Of a stretch of 25,370 nucleotides of DNA, positions 1 to 6,782 are shown piece after piece. Position 1 is the first letter of the stretch; the number at the start of each line of letters is the position of its first letter. Source of the stretch: Bacteriovoracaceae bacterium UBA7695 (GTDB taxonomy: Bacteria; Bdellovibrionota; Bacteriovoracia; Bacteriovoracales; Bacteriovoracaceae); contig DLGL01000058.1 in NCBI GenBank assembly GCA_002482685.1, positions 46,918 through 72,287 on the forward strand, read 5' to 3'. The notes below the pieces were generated by a model. That model saw only the letters and a list, made by a program, of their open reading frames with translations, searched no databases and was not told the DNA's origin. The translations under genes and the position numbers were made by a program.

Positions 1-276
1 CTCTTTAGTAGGGGACTCATAATCAAAGCCCACTTTAACCGGAGAGTTCCAGCGAACGTTAATTCCGCCTTCCATCGACGGCCAATAAGAACTCGACCAA
101 CCTTTCGTTCCGTTATCTAAATGAGCTTCTAGTGGTAGAGCATTGATGGCATGCGTGTAACCCGCTGCCATGATCTCAGGTGAAGAGAACCCTTTCCAAG
201 CACCTCTAATGCCAGTTGTTGTTGCATGAGCTACAGAGACAAAAAGCACTGCGATAAGCATTGATCTGATGAGCAT
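1..276 (-). CDS. Secreted protein of unknown function, N-terminal part (truncated by window edge)
   Basis: The frame is open for 92 codons from an ATG at 276 to the window start, so only the N-terminus is present. Residues 1-18 form a clear signal peptide: positively charged start, hydrophobic core, and an Ala-His-Ala cleavage motif. The mature part is rich in aromatic residues and has a Trp-Ser-Ser-Ser-Tyr-Trp-Pro stretch followed by Gly-Gly-Ile and Arg-Trp near residues 63-79. I do not recognise the family. The Shine-Dalgarno GGGGGAG lies 5 bases before the ATG, inside a hairpin. The gene has its own candidate promoter region in the 115-base gap separating it from the large lipoprotein upstream on the same strand. 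The export prediction is firm; the function is unknown. Confidence 0.75.
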   Translation of the reverse strand, partial: MLIRSMLIAVLFVSVAHATTTGIRGAWKGFSSPEIMAAGYTHAINALPLEAHLDNGTKGWSSSYWPSMEGGINVRWNSPVKVGFDYESPTKE

Positions 277-279
277 AAA

Positions 280-306
280 AACTCCCCCTTATTAAGTGGG
301 GGAGTT
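280..306 (-). promoter_or_regulatory. Leader hairpin that contains the Shine-Dalgarno of the 276 minus gene
   Basis: On the minus strand AACTCCCCC (306-298) pairs perfectly with GGGGGAGTT (288-280) around a 9-base loop. The right arm is the ribosome-binding site, and the ATG follows after three T. A 9-bp stem with five consecutive G-C pairs should block ribosome access unless opened. The short T run after it also gives it some resemblance to an attenuator. The pairing is read directly; the regulatory role is inferred. Confidence 0.5.
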
Positions 307-347
307 GTAAGTTCGACTGAGCGCGTTTTGAAAGGAAATTATGCACC

Positions 348-370
348 GTTTTATAATTTAATTATAACAC
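348..370. promoter_or_regulatory. AT-rich near-palindrome resembling a Fur/PerR-family operator and overlapping a -10 element
   Basis: TTATAATT (351-358), T, AATTATAA (360-367) is a perfect inverted repeat around one central base; GT (348-349) and AC (369-370) extend it past one mismatch. The arms equal those of the PerR box (TTATAAT and ATTATAA), but with 3 rather than 1 bases between them. The minus-strand TATAAT at 366-361 could serve as the -10 of the 276 minus gene, giving a leader of about 75-80 bases. No convincing -35 is visible. Confidence 0.35.
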
Positions 371-391
371 GCTGTATTTAGGAGCTCACTC

Positions 392-3300
392 TTAAGGGTC
401 AAGCTCAAATATTATTGAACTATTAAAATTCTGATTCAGAGATTGGAGCGTAAAAGAAAGAGTGCCATGCCTAGCGGTTGTAGTAATCCCACTGGCCACA
501 ACATGCTGACAACTTGGGATCGATGATGCAGAAACTTGATCTGCAATAAGAGACATACAGACATTCGCATTCTGGCCTGTTGAGAGGTTGTACTCCGCAA
601 GCCAAGGCATTGATCCAGAGTTGAAGTTTGAGTCGATATTCTGGTGTGACCTTTGTGAAGTAAAAATATTACCTCCAACCATATCGAGAGTTGTTTGTGA
701 TCCCCAGCGGTTGACTGACTGCTTAGAGAGCTCGAGGCGCCTGAAGTTTAACTCATTTGCATTTGTTTTTTTAAGCTTAGCGATTCTATAATCGGCATAA
801 GTGCCTTCTTCAAATGATTCATAAAGCTCATATCTCGAAGAGAGAATTGAATTTGTATTCCATAGCATGAGTCTTCTTTTTTCCTCACTGCCTTCAATTT
901 CAAAGTCTTCATAGCTTCCCAGTTTTGAAGTACAGGAAAATTTTAAAAGTTTCTTTTCAGTCTCTAACGCATTTGTAAATGAAACAGAAACATATAAATC
1001 GTAAGCAATAGGGCTTGAATCCGCTACGAAAGATTCCTGGAGTACATTTGAGGTGCTGACTGAATAATTATAAAGTCTTGATTGTTGCTCTATTGAATCG
1101 GTAAGAAGGAACATTCCTGATTTTGTACCATTGATTGTAATTTCATTTTTTATATCCAGACAGTTTTTATCTCGGAAGAGATTCCCCATGATTCCACCAA
1201 TACTGTCCGGGGTAAAGTTTTCTGCTGCATCTTCCATGTGACCCAATGTCCGACCGGATTTCATGTCATCGTGAGAAGCCAGAGATTGGAAATAATAAAA
1301 AGCTTGCGGAGGAGCATCTTTTCTACCAATTGCACTGTAGGCCATATCGAAAGCCATGCGGAGATTTTGAGCAGAGTCGGATTGGAGATTGAGAGTTTGT
1401 GGAATCCCGGCGATGGTTCCACTTAATTGAGCTTCACATCTTCCGAGTGTTGAATCATTTATAGTCATGAAGCTTGCGCCAAATATTTTTTGTACTTTAA
1501 AACCACCTCCGTCAAGATAATACAAATAGTTTCCGCTTATGATCATGGAGTCTACGCCTATTGTAGACACTCCAGTAGGTGTAGCAGCTAAGTTTGAAAG
1601 AGGTAGTATGTTCATATTCCCGCCTGAAACGGGTCCCAAAACTAAAACATCATTGTTAATAGCAAAACTATCAAGGAGAGTTCCTTCAGTGTAGATACTT
1701 GTATGCCCTGAACCTGATAAGTTTAGCTGGTAAATATTGCTCATAGGTGTTGAGGTGTTGGTAAGCGCATAGACTGCACCATTTGAATAAACTAGTTTAA
1801 TGATCTCGTCACCGGGGACTGTAAACTGTGTGGGTGTAGATGTATAATCACCAAAAGGAAAAACCTGAATTACATCCGGAAATTTAGTCGCCACAATAAG
1901 ATCATTATCCGTTATTATGATTTTATTGATACCCACTAGATTGGTTTCAACTTGGCTAGAAGTGTAAGTTGAAGGACTATAATATATATAATTTCCATCA
2001 TCTGAGACTAACGGTATATGATAAAGCCTTGTGTGGGGTCCACCGTCTTCTGCAATGATTACAAGATCTCCATTATTTCTAGCAGCCATAGATTTATAGT
2101 CGAGAATTCCTGCATCGTTGATTATTGATTGTCCAAGGAAGCTGCCACTTACATTATAGACATTTATTCCAATAGTATTTGCGTCTATGTTTCTAACTAT
2201 GTAAGTACGATTATTTTTTTCATAAAGATTAATGACATTTGTATATTCATCTGCTTTTCGACATAAAAGTTCATGACGAGTAAATCTAGCTTTGAGGTTT
2301 CCGTTTCTTACTTCACAAGCTTTCAAATTAAATAACGGGCTGCTGCTTAAGAAGTTTGTGATATCTGTTTCGCAGATCCCGGGAGTAGTAGTAGAGGTAG
2401 GTAGAAATCCACTTTTTACAACTTTAAGATCTGTTGTTGAGTCACCATGCCAGGGAACATCGACTTCAACTGTATTTACACTAAAAGTAGGTAGTATTGG
2501 AGATTTAAAGCACTCTGCTTTATTTGAATCGTTGGTCCCACATAGAATTCTCGGCATAAGTCCAATCAAAGGTGATGTCCCTCTTTTCGTTCTTGAGGAA
2601 GGTAAAACTAAACGCCTCCCCGTAGTATTCCTAGTAATTAAGCTATGGTCAAATAGATCACGATTACCTTCAGATAATCCATCTCTAAATTCAAATTTTG
2701 AAGCCCTTTGCGGTGTAGCAGTATCATTACAATCCGCCAGAGAGTTAAATGTCATAAACTCCAAAGGAATTTTTCCACTTGGAAGATTCAAGTAATCCGA
2801 TGTTCCTGTGGGGATACAGGCCGAGCTAAATCCCCTTGAATATTTACTTCCATCAAAGTTCAAAGAAGCCACTTTAAAATATGGATGAGTTGTTCTTAGA
2901 CCGCCAGGAAGAGTGGTGCAAAAAGAGTCGTCTACTACAGCTGAAGTCAGTGGCAGGAATGTGTCAGTAACATCATTGTATTTATAAAAAGCACCGCATG
3001 AGTGTGTATATATTTGATTGAAATCAATTTCCGGAATAGATCCGTTGCTGCAGTTTGCTTCTGAGATCGGAATTGAAACGTTTGTATCGGAGCTAGTAAG
3101 GTTTACTGTTGTACCGCCACAATAAGAAGTTCCTCTAAATTTCGCTGCGGAAGCATCTTCCCAACCCACAATATATACTTTCCAAGTCCCATTTGCCAAA
3201 GCGGTGCTGACTTCACTACTACTGGAGCTAGAAATGCTAAACTTAGCGCCACCTGGGCCTTCTCCGTATGCAATTAATCCACCAGTGTATCCAGCTGCAC

Positions 3301-3409
3301 TTAAAGCGAAAGCTCCAGTAACTTTGAGATTTAAATTACTCTGCTTTGCTCCACATCCAAAAAGAGATGCTGCCAACAACAGATAACTAAATAGCAAAAA
3401 AACTTTCAC
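392..3409 (-). CDS. Large (1005 aa) surface or periplasmic lipoprotein of unknown function
   Basis: The protein starts with a type II signal peptide: a hydrophobic run, then the lipobox Leu-Phe-Gly-Cys with Cys19 as the lipidated residue. Gly at +2 favours outer-membrane sorting. The rest has no membrane segment. The middle (roughly residues 390-650) is a series of short beta-type repeats with alternating hydrophobic residues and Asn/Asp-Gly turns, such as a beta-propeller would show. Cysteines are scattered through the protein (for example near residues 98, 119 and 138). The start is GTG, preceded by AAGGAG at a 5-base spacing, which supports it over any internal ATG. It is transcribed divergently from the FecR/TPR-barrel pair. 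I do not recognise the family; an adhesin or surface sensor is possible but unproven. Confidence 0.85.
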   Translation of the reverse strand: MKVFLLFSYLLLAASLFGCGAKQSNLNLKVTGAFALSAAGYTGGLIAYGEGPGGAKFSISSSSSSEVSTALANGTWKVYIVGWEDASAAKFRGTSYCGGTTVNLTSSDTNVSIPISEANCSNGSIPEIDFNQIYTHSCGAFYKYNDVTDTFLPLTSAVVDDSFCTTLPGGLRTTHPYFKVASLNFDGSKYSRGFSSACIPTGTSDYLNLPSGKIPLEFMTFNSLADCNDTATPQRASKFEFRDGLSEGNRDLFDHSLITRNTTGRRLVLPSSRTKRGTSPLIGLMPRILCGTNDSNKAECFKSPILPTFSVNTVEVDVPWHGDSTTDLKVVKSGFLPTSTTTPGICETDITNFLSSSPLFNLKACEVRNGNLKARFTRHELLCRKADEYTNVINLYEKNNRTYIVRNIDANTIGINVYNVSGSFLGQSIINDAGILDYKSMAARNNGDLVIIAEDGGPHTRLYHIPLVSDDGNYIYYSPSTYTSSQVETNLVGINKIIITDNDLIVATKFPDVIQVFPFGDYTSTPTQFTVPGDEIIKLVYSNGAVYALTNTSTPMSNIYQLNLSGSGHTSIYTEGTLLDSFAINNDVLVLGPVSGGNMNILPLSNLAATPTGVSTIGVDSMIISGNYLYYLDGGGFKVQKIFGASFMTINDSTLGRCEAQLSGTIAGIPQTLNLQSDSAQNLRMAFDMAYSAIGRKDAPPQAFYYFQSLASHDDMKSGRTLGHMEDAAENFTPDSIGGIMGNLFRDKNCLDIKNEITINGTKSGMFLLTDSIEQQSRLYNYSVSTSNVLQESFVADSSPIAYDLYVSVSFTNALETEKKLLKFSCTSKLGSYEDFEIEGSEEKRRLMLWNTNSILSSRYELYESFEEGTYADYRIAKLKKTNANELNFRRLELSKQSVNRWGSQTTLDMVGGNIFTSQRSHQNIDSNFNSGSMPWLAEYNLSTGQNANVCMSLIADQVSASSIPSCQHVVASGITTTARHGTLSFTLQSLNQNFNSSIIFELDP

Positions 3410-3471
3410 AGAAACTCCTTAATCGCTTTTCTTTATTTTAATAGTTATAAAGAAGCACTTAACTTTACTTA

Positions 3472-3515
3472 GGTCATTTCGGTTTTTTTGGCGGGAAAAT
3501 GACACCTAAATGACC
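3472..3515. repeat. Three AAATGAC(C) motifs, possible regulator binding site
   Basis: GGTCATTT (3472-3479) is the reverse complement of AAATGACC (3508-3515), and a further AAATGAC lies at 3497-3503, exactly 11 bases before the last copy. An 11-base direct spacing places both half-sites on one DNA face, as OmpR-family dimers need. The site lies 62-106 bases upstream of the GTG of the large lipoprotein. No regulator is identified. Confidence 0.35.
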
Positions 3516-3584
3516 GATCTTACTACTCATCTTTTTTCATCTTCATCTAAATCCTCTAACCATGATTCCTGAGTAATTTGTTTA

Positions 3585-3633
3585 GCTTTAAAAAAAATGC
3601 CAAGTTGCTGTGGCAAGGACGCTCCTTTAAAGC
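3585..3633. other. Candidate branched RNA structure
   Basis: GCTTTAAA (3585-3592) pairs perfectly with TTTAAAGC (3626-3633). Enclosed are a 5-bp hairpin (3598-3602 with 3611-3615, 8-base loop) and a minimal 3-bp hairpin (GGA 3617-3619 with TCC 3623-3625), which together would make a three-way junction. Whether the region is transcribed is not known. The outer stem is AT-rich, so chance is possible. Confidence 0.3.
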
Positions 3634-3640
3634 AGAAATA

Positions 3641-3706
3641 TCAGGAATCTAGAGAGAAATCCTGAATGACTGGATCCTGCTTCATGATGTCTCTGGGATC
3701 TCTCTA
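3641..3706. repeat. Mutually exclusive inverted repeats upstream of the FecR-gene promoter
   Basis: TAGAGAGA plus TCC (3650-3657, 3660-3662) pairs with GGA plus TCTCTCTA (3696-3706), leaving a 2-base bulge and a roughly 33-base loop. The competing short hairpin TCAGGA (3641-3646) with TCCTGA (3660-3665) uses the same TCC. The element ends about 33 bases before the promoter-like hexamers, so it could be an operator or part of a longer leader. Confidence 0.35.
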
Positions 3707-3739
3707 ACTATGGAAAATCTTGCTCTATAACACGAGGCT

Positions 3740-3766
3740 TTGAGGCTCTTTGGAGAAGGGTATAAT
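3740..3766 (+). promoter_or_regulatory. Putative sigma70-type promoter of the FecR/TPR-barrel operon
   Basis: A perfect -10 TATAAT lies at 3761-3766 and a -35-like TTGAGG at 3740-3745, with a short 15-base spacer. Transcription would start near 3773, leaving a leader of about 29 bases before the ATG at 3802. The -10 is strong; the -35 and spacing are weak. Confidence 0.5.
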
Positions 3767-3801
3767 CATTAAGAGAGTTTAAACCCCAAAAGGTCATTGT
3801 T

Positions 3802-5118
3802 ATGAAGAGCCTATTTTTTATCCTGATTTTCATTTCCACGACCGTCGCTTTTGCTGAAGGCAAAAAAGTTGCTGTAGTAAAGATGCTCAGAGGGGAAGTG
3901 GAAGTGCTTACTCTTGGTAAAACTACCAAGCTCAAGGTCGAAGATTGGGTCGAAGATGGGGCGACCGTTAAAACTCTCGAGAAGAGTATGGTTAAACTTA
4001 TCTTCTTAGATAAATCTCAAATGAATATTGGTCCAAACTCTGAGATGAAAATTGAGAAGTTCTCAGGCACAGATGCTGGAGTCATTGATTTAGTGAAAGG
4101 ACAAATCCGCTCTCAAGTTTCCAAAGATTACCTGCAAATTAAAGACAAAGATAAGTCTAAATTATTTATTAAAACTCCAAATGCCGTTATGGGTGTTCGT
4201 GGAACAGACTTTCTTATTACAACTAACGGCCCAAGTACTGTGACCTTGCTTTTCGAAGGATCAATTGTTTTGAATAAATTGTCCCCTGGTAGCAGTAATA
4301 ATACGAATCGATTAGAAGATATGGTTAATAGAGGAGTGCGACTTCATCCAGGAGACTTCTCAAAAGTTAACGATCAGATGCCACAACCAACTATTCCGGC
4401 CCGTATGAATCAGCAGCAATTAGAAAAATTAGAAAAAAATGATACGTTTGATAGCCGCAGCCCAAGTAGTGCATCTAACACTGAAGCCAAAACAGTTGTT
4501 CCAGAGGGACTCTCAGGAGCAGCTGTAAGTAACGATGCGACTGCATTGAAGACGGAGGTCGCCCAGGTTGTAGGTGCTGCTTCTCCTGCGCCTGAAGCCA
4601 CGGCAGCTGCTTTTGCAGATGCTAATGGATACATCAAAGGTGATCAGGTCAAACCGGCCAACGGCTCATTTGTTCACATCGAGTCCGGCGTGATCATTCC
4701 ACCTGGAGACGACAGTATTTTAGATGCCAATACCAATACCTATATTCCGGGACCAAATTCTGGAAAAGTTGCAGCTGATGGCTCTTACATTCCACCTGCA
4801 AACGTTGAGATCACTTCTGAAGGAAAAATTTTAGTTGTGACCACGACGTCATCCGGTCAAAAACAAGTGGTAGAAAAACCGGCACCATCGGTAGTAAAAG
4901 CTGAAGCTCCACGCTCTGTGGCCAGCACTTCTGGTCCTGCAGGCGCAGCTTCTCCTTCTGTTGTTCAAAAACCAAGAGCGAGCGATCCGTTTAATCCCGG
5001 AGGTCTTGCTCCAGTGGCCAGACCAGCACCGTCTGGTGGTGTTCCTGATGTCAATCAGGCGGTTCAGCAGAACAATTTTGGGCCTGTAATGAGAACGTTT
5101 AGGCCTCGTCAGGATTAG
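3802..5118 (+). CDS. Exported FecR-domain protein
   Basis: Residues 1-18 are a signal peptide ending in Ala-Phe-Ala. Residues about 22-160 form a FecR domain: a G-x-V-x-V strand near residue 31, the 'dG..v.T' region around residue 52, and the hallmark Thr-Pro-Asn-Ala-Val-Met-Gly-Val-Arg-Gly-Thr-Asp-Phe at 125-137. The C-terminal half (about 200-438) is low-complexity and rich in Ala, Pro, Ser and Val, probably disordered or cell-wall spanning. Unlike classical FecR it has a cleavable signal, no N-terminal anti-sigma segment, and no FecI sigma factor or TonB receptor nearby, so it is probably a periplasmic or surface structural/binding protein. It is followed after 44 bases by the TPR-barrel gene, probably in one operon. 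The domain call is firm, the role unknown. Confidence 0.9.
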   Translation: MKSLFFILIFISTTVAFAEGKKVAVVKMLRGEVEVLTLGKTTKLKVEDWVEDGATVKTLEKSMVKLIFLDKSQMNIGPNSEMKIEKFSGTDAGVIDLVKGQIRSQVSKDYLQIKDKDKSKLFIKTPNAVMGVRGTDFLITTNGPSTVTLLFEGSIVLNKLSPGSSNNTNRLEDMVNRGVRLHPGDFSKVNDQMPQPTIPARMNQQQLEKLEKNDTFDSRSPSSASNTEAKTVVPEGLSGAAVSNDATALKTEVAQVVGAASPAPEATAAAFADANGYIKGDQVKPANGSFVHIESGVIIPPGDDSILDANTNTYIPGPNSGKVAADGSYIPPANVEITSEGKILVVTTTSSGQKQVVEKPAPSVVKAEAPRSVASTSGPAGAASPSVVQKPRASDPFNPGGLAPVARPAPSGGVPDVNQAVQQNNFGPVMRTFRPRQD

Positions 5119-5162
5119 AGACTTTAAAAAATTTTAGTTAAATATAGTTCTTAAGGATGAGA

Positions 5163-6782
5163 ATGAAACTGGTGTTGGGGATACTCATGTTCGCCATAAG
5201 CGCCCTTGCTTATGGACAGGAGAACAGTGCGGAAATTGATGAAGCCGCTAAAAATAACGTTCTAAAAGAAGCAAGCCGACTGTTTTCCGAAGGGAAATAT
5301 CAGACGACGGCCGAAGAACTTAAAATCGTTGAGGCCAAACTCCTCGAGGAAAAAAAACTCACCAAATCTCTGAACGGTCTCATTTCCTACTGGAAAGGCA
5401 TTTGTTACAACAAAAGTCAGGAGTTTCCTCTGGCGATTGCTCAATTTGATAAGGCCTTGGGCCTTGATTATTCACCTATTGATATAAACTACGAGTATGG
5501 TCAGGCCCTGTTTGCCTCTGAGAAACTCAGTGAGGCCCGGCTGCAATTCAGGGAGTCGCTGAAAAAGAAATTTAAAAGAGGAGTCTCTCTTTATTATATC
5601 GCCTACATCTCTAAAGAGCTGGGTGATAAGAAAAAAGCGGTTACTTTTTATAAGGCGATCAATAAGCTTGATGCCGCAGAGTCGATGGACGTAAAGCAGG
5701 CAGCTGAGATGCAGGTAGGGGATATTTATCTCGAGCAAGTTGAGAAACATCCTGATGCCTTTAAGGCTGTTGAGGCCTACGTTATCCCACAGTACAATAT
5801 TGCTCTTAGTGTAAATCCCGAATCTCCTCTTGCCGCTGATATTGAAGAAAAAATTAAAAAGCTTCAGCAGAAGTATGACTTAATTCTTTTTAAATTAAGA
5901 AACGGTCGTCCAACTCTTATCCCTCCTTATTTTTTGCGGCTCTCACTTGAGTATGGAGTTGATAGTAACGTTACTTTTGCACCTACTGAGCAGAATATCT
6001 CTCAATCAAAAACAGCATCTTCATTTCTTAGAACCGATGCCATGGGCCGCTACACATTTTATTTTAGAGATTTTATAAGTATCGCTCCTGAGTTTAGAGC
6101 AAATTACACCCGATATAATAATCGCGAGCCAGAAATTTATCGAAACGATAACTACCTTCTGGCCCCTGCTCTGAGAACATCTTACGAGCATACACTTTTT
6201 AAAAATCCAGCGGCGACTCTTCTTGATTATGATTACAATGAGGCCAAACGGGATGTGTATTCAGAAGATGAGCTGGATTTTGCCTTCAGGTCTCACTCGT
6301 TAATGCTTGGGGAGAGATTTAACTATTTTACTCGCGGTGAAACGATTCTCAGGCTTCGCCAAAGGATCTTTCAAAGTTATGTTAGCGATTCAGATTCAAC
6401 AACTAATAGTCTCGTCTTAGAGCAAGTCCTGAACTACGACGTTAACACATTTGTTATCTACGCCAGTTATGACCGGGCAAGAGTTAAAGATGATAGTTTT
6501 GATTCAAATTCGATGACTCTTAGAGGGGACATTATCATGGCGCCTTACAAAACCTGGTTCACTCCAAGTTTTGGTTTGGGATTAACCCGAACCGATCCCA
6601 TCAATAATCCGGCCCGTGGTAAGGAACTCCTGATTAATCCAAGTGGCCGCCTTACACGGATAATAAAAAAGAACCTTCGAGGGAATTTGAAGTTTGATTA
6701 TCAGAAGAATGATTCTGATGATAAAAAGAATTTTGCTTTTAAAAAGTATATTTATGGTTTTGAGTTGGAGTACGTTTTCTAA
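5163..6782 (+). CDS. TPR plus C-terminal beta-barrel outer-membrane protein
   Basis: I chose the ATG at 5163, two codons inside the longest frame: TAAGGA (5152-5157) sits 5 bases before it but overlaps the ATG at 5157. A signal peptide ends at Ala-Tyr-Gly-Gln. Residues about 25-245 are helical with TPR-like units, for example around 75-105 (Gly-Ile-Cys-Tyr, Ala-Ile-Ala-Gln-Phe, Lys-Ala-Leu). From about residue 257 the sequence changes to alternating beta strands with Asp-Ser-Asn-Val near the start and a terminal Tyr-Val-Phe, the aromatic end recognised by the BAM complex. This architecture is shared with Slam, PgaA and similar export or assembly proteins; I cannot choose among them. It partners the FecR-domain gene. 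Its stop overlaps the stop of the opposing kinase gene by 4 bases. Confidence 0.88.
   Translation: MKLVLGILMFAISALAYGQENSAEIDEAAKNNVLKEASRLFSEGKYQTTAEELKIVEAKLLEEKKLTKSLNGLISYWKGICYNKSQEFPLAIAQFDKALGLDYSPIDINYEYGQALFASEKLSEARLQFRESLKKKFKRGVSLYYIAYISKELGDKKKAVTFYKAINKLDAAESMDVKQAAEMQVGDIYLEQVEKHPDAFKAVEAYVIPQYNIALSVNPESPLAADIEEKIKKLQQKYDLILFKLRNGRPTLIPPYFLRLSLEYGVDSNVTFAPTEQNISQSKTASSFLRTDAMGRYTFYFRDFISIAPEFRANYTRYNNREPEIYRNDNYLLAPALRTSYEHTLFKNPAATLLDYDYNEAKRDVYSEDELDFAFRSHSLMLGERFNYFTRGETILRLRQRIFQSYVSDSDSTTNSLVLEQVLNYDVNTFVIYASYDRARVKDDSFDSNSMTLRGDIIMAPYKTWFTPSFGLGLTRTDPINNPARGKELLINPSGRLTRIIKKNLRGNLKFDYQKNDSDDKKNFAFKKYIYGFELEYVF

Larger units (their letters stand above)
3410..3801. other. 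392-base non-coding divergent region with repeats and potential RNA structure
   Basis: No convincing gene lies here. The part next to the lipoprotein holds its leader. At 3472-3515 there are three copies of an AAATGAC motif, one inverted and two direct with an 11-base period. At 3585-3633 an 8-bp inverted repeat encloses a smaller hairpin (TGCCA 3598-3602 with TGGCA 3611-3615). At 3641-3706 two mutually exclusive pairings are possible. A promoter-like TATAAT lies at 3761-3766. Confidence 0.6.

Noticed and set aside
2292..2795. Open frame of 167 codons on the plus strand inside the large lipoprotein gene
   Set aside because: Wholly antisense to a gene with an intact lipobox, a good GTG start and SD; no recognisable domain or signal in the plus-strand product.
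3510..3572. Short 20-codon frame in the divergent gap
   Set aside because: No ribosome-binding site and a Ser-rich composition typical of random AT/CT-rich DNA.
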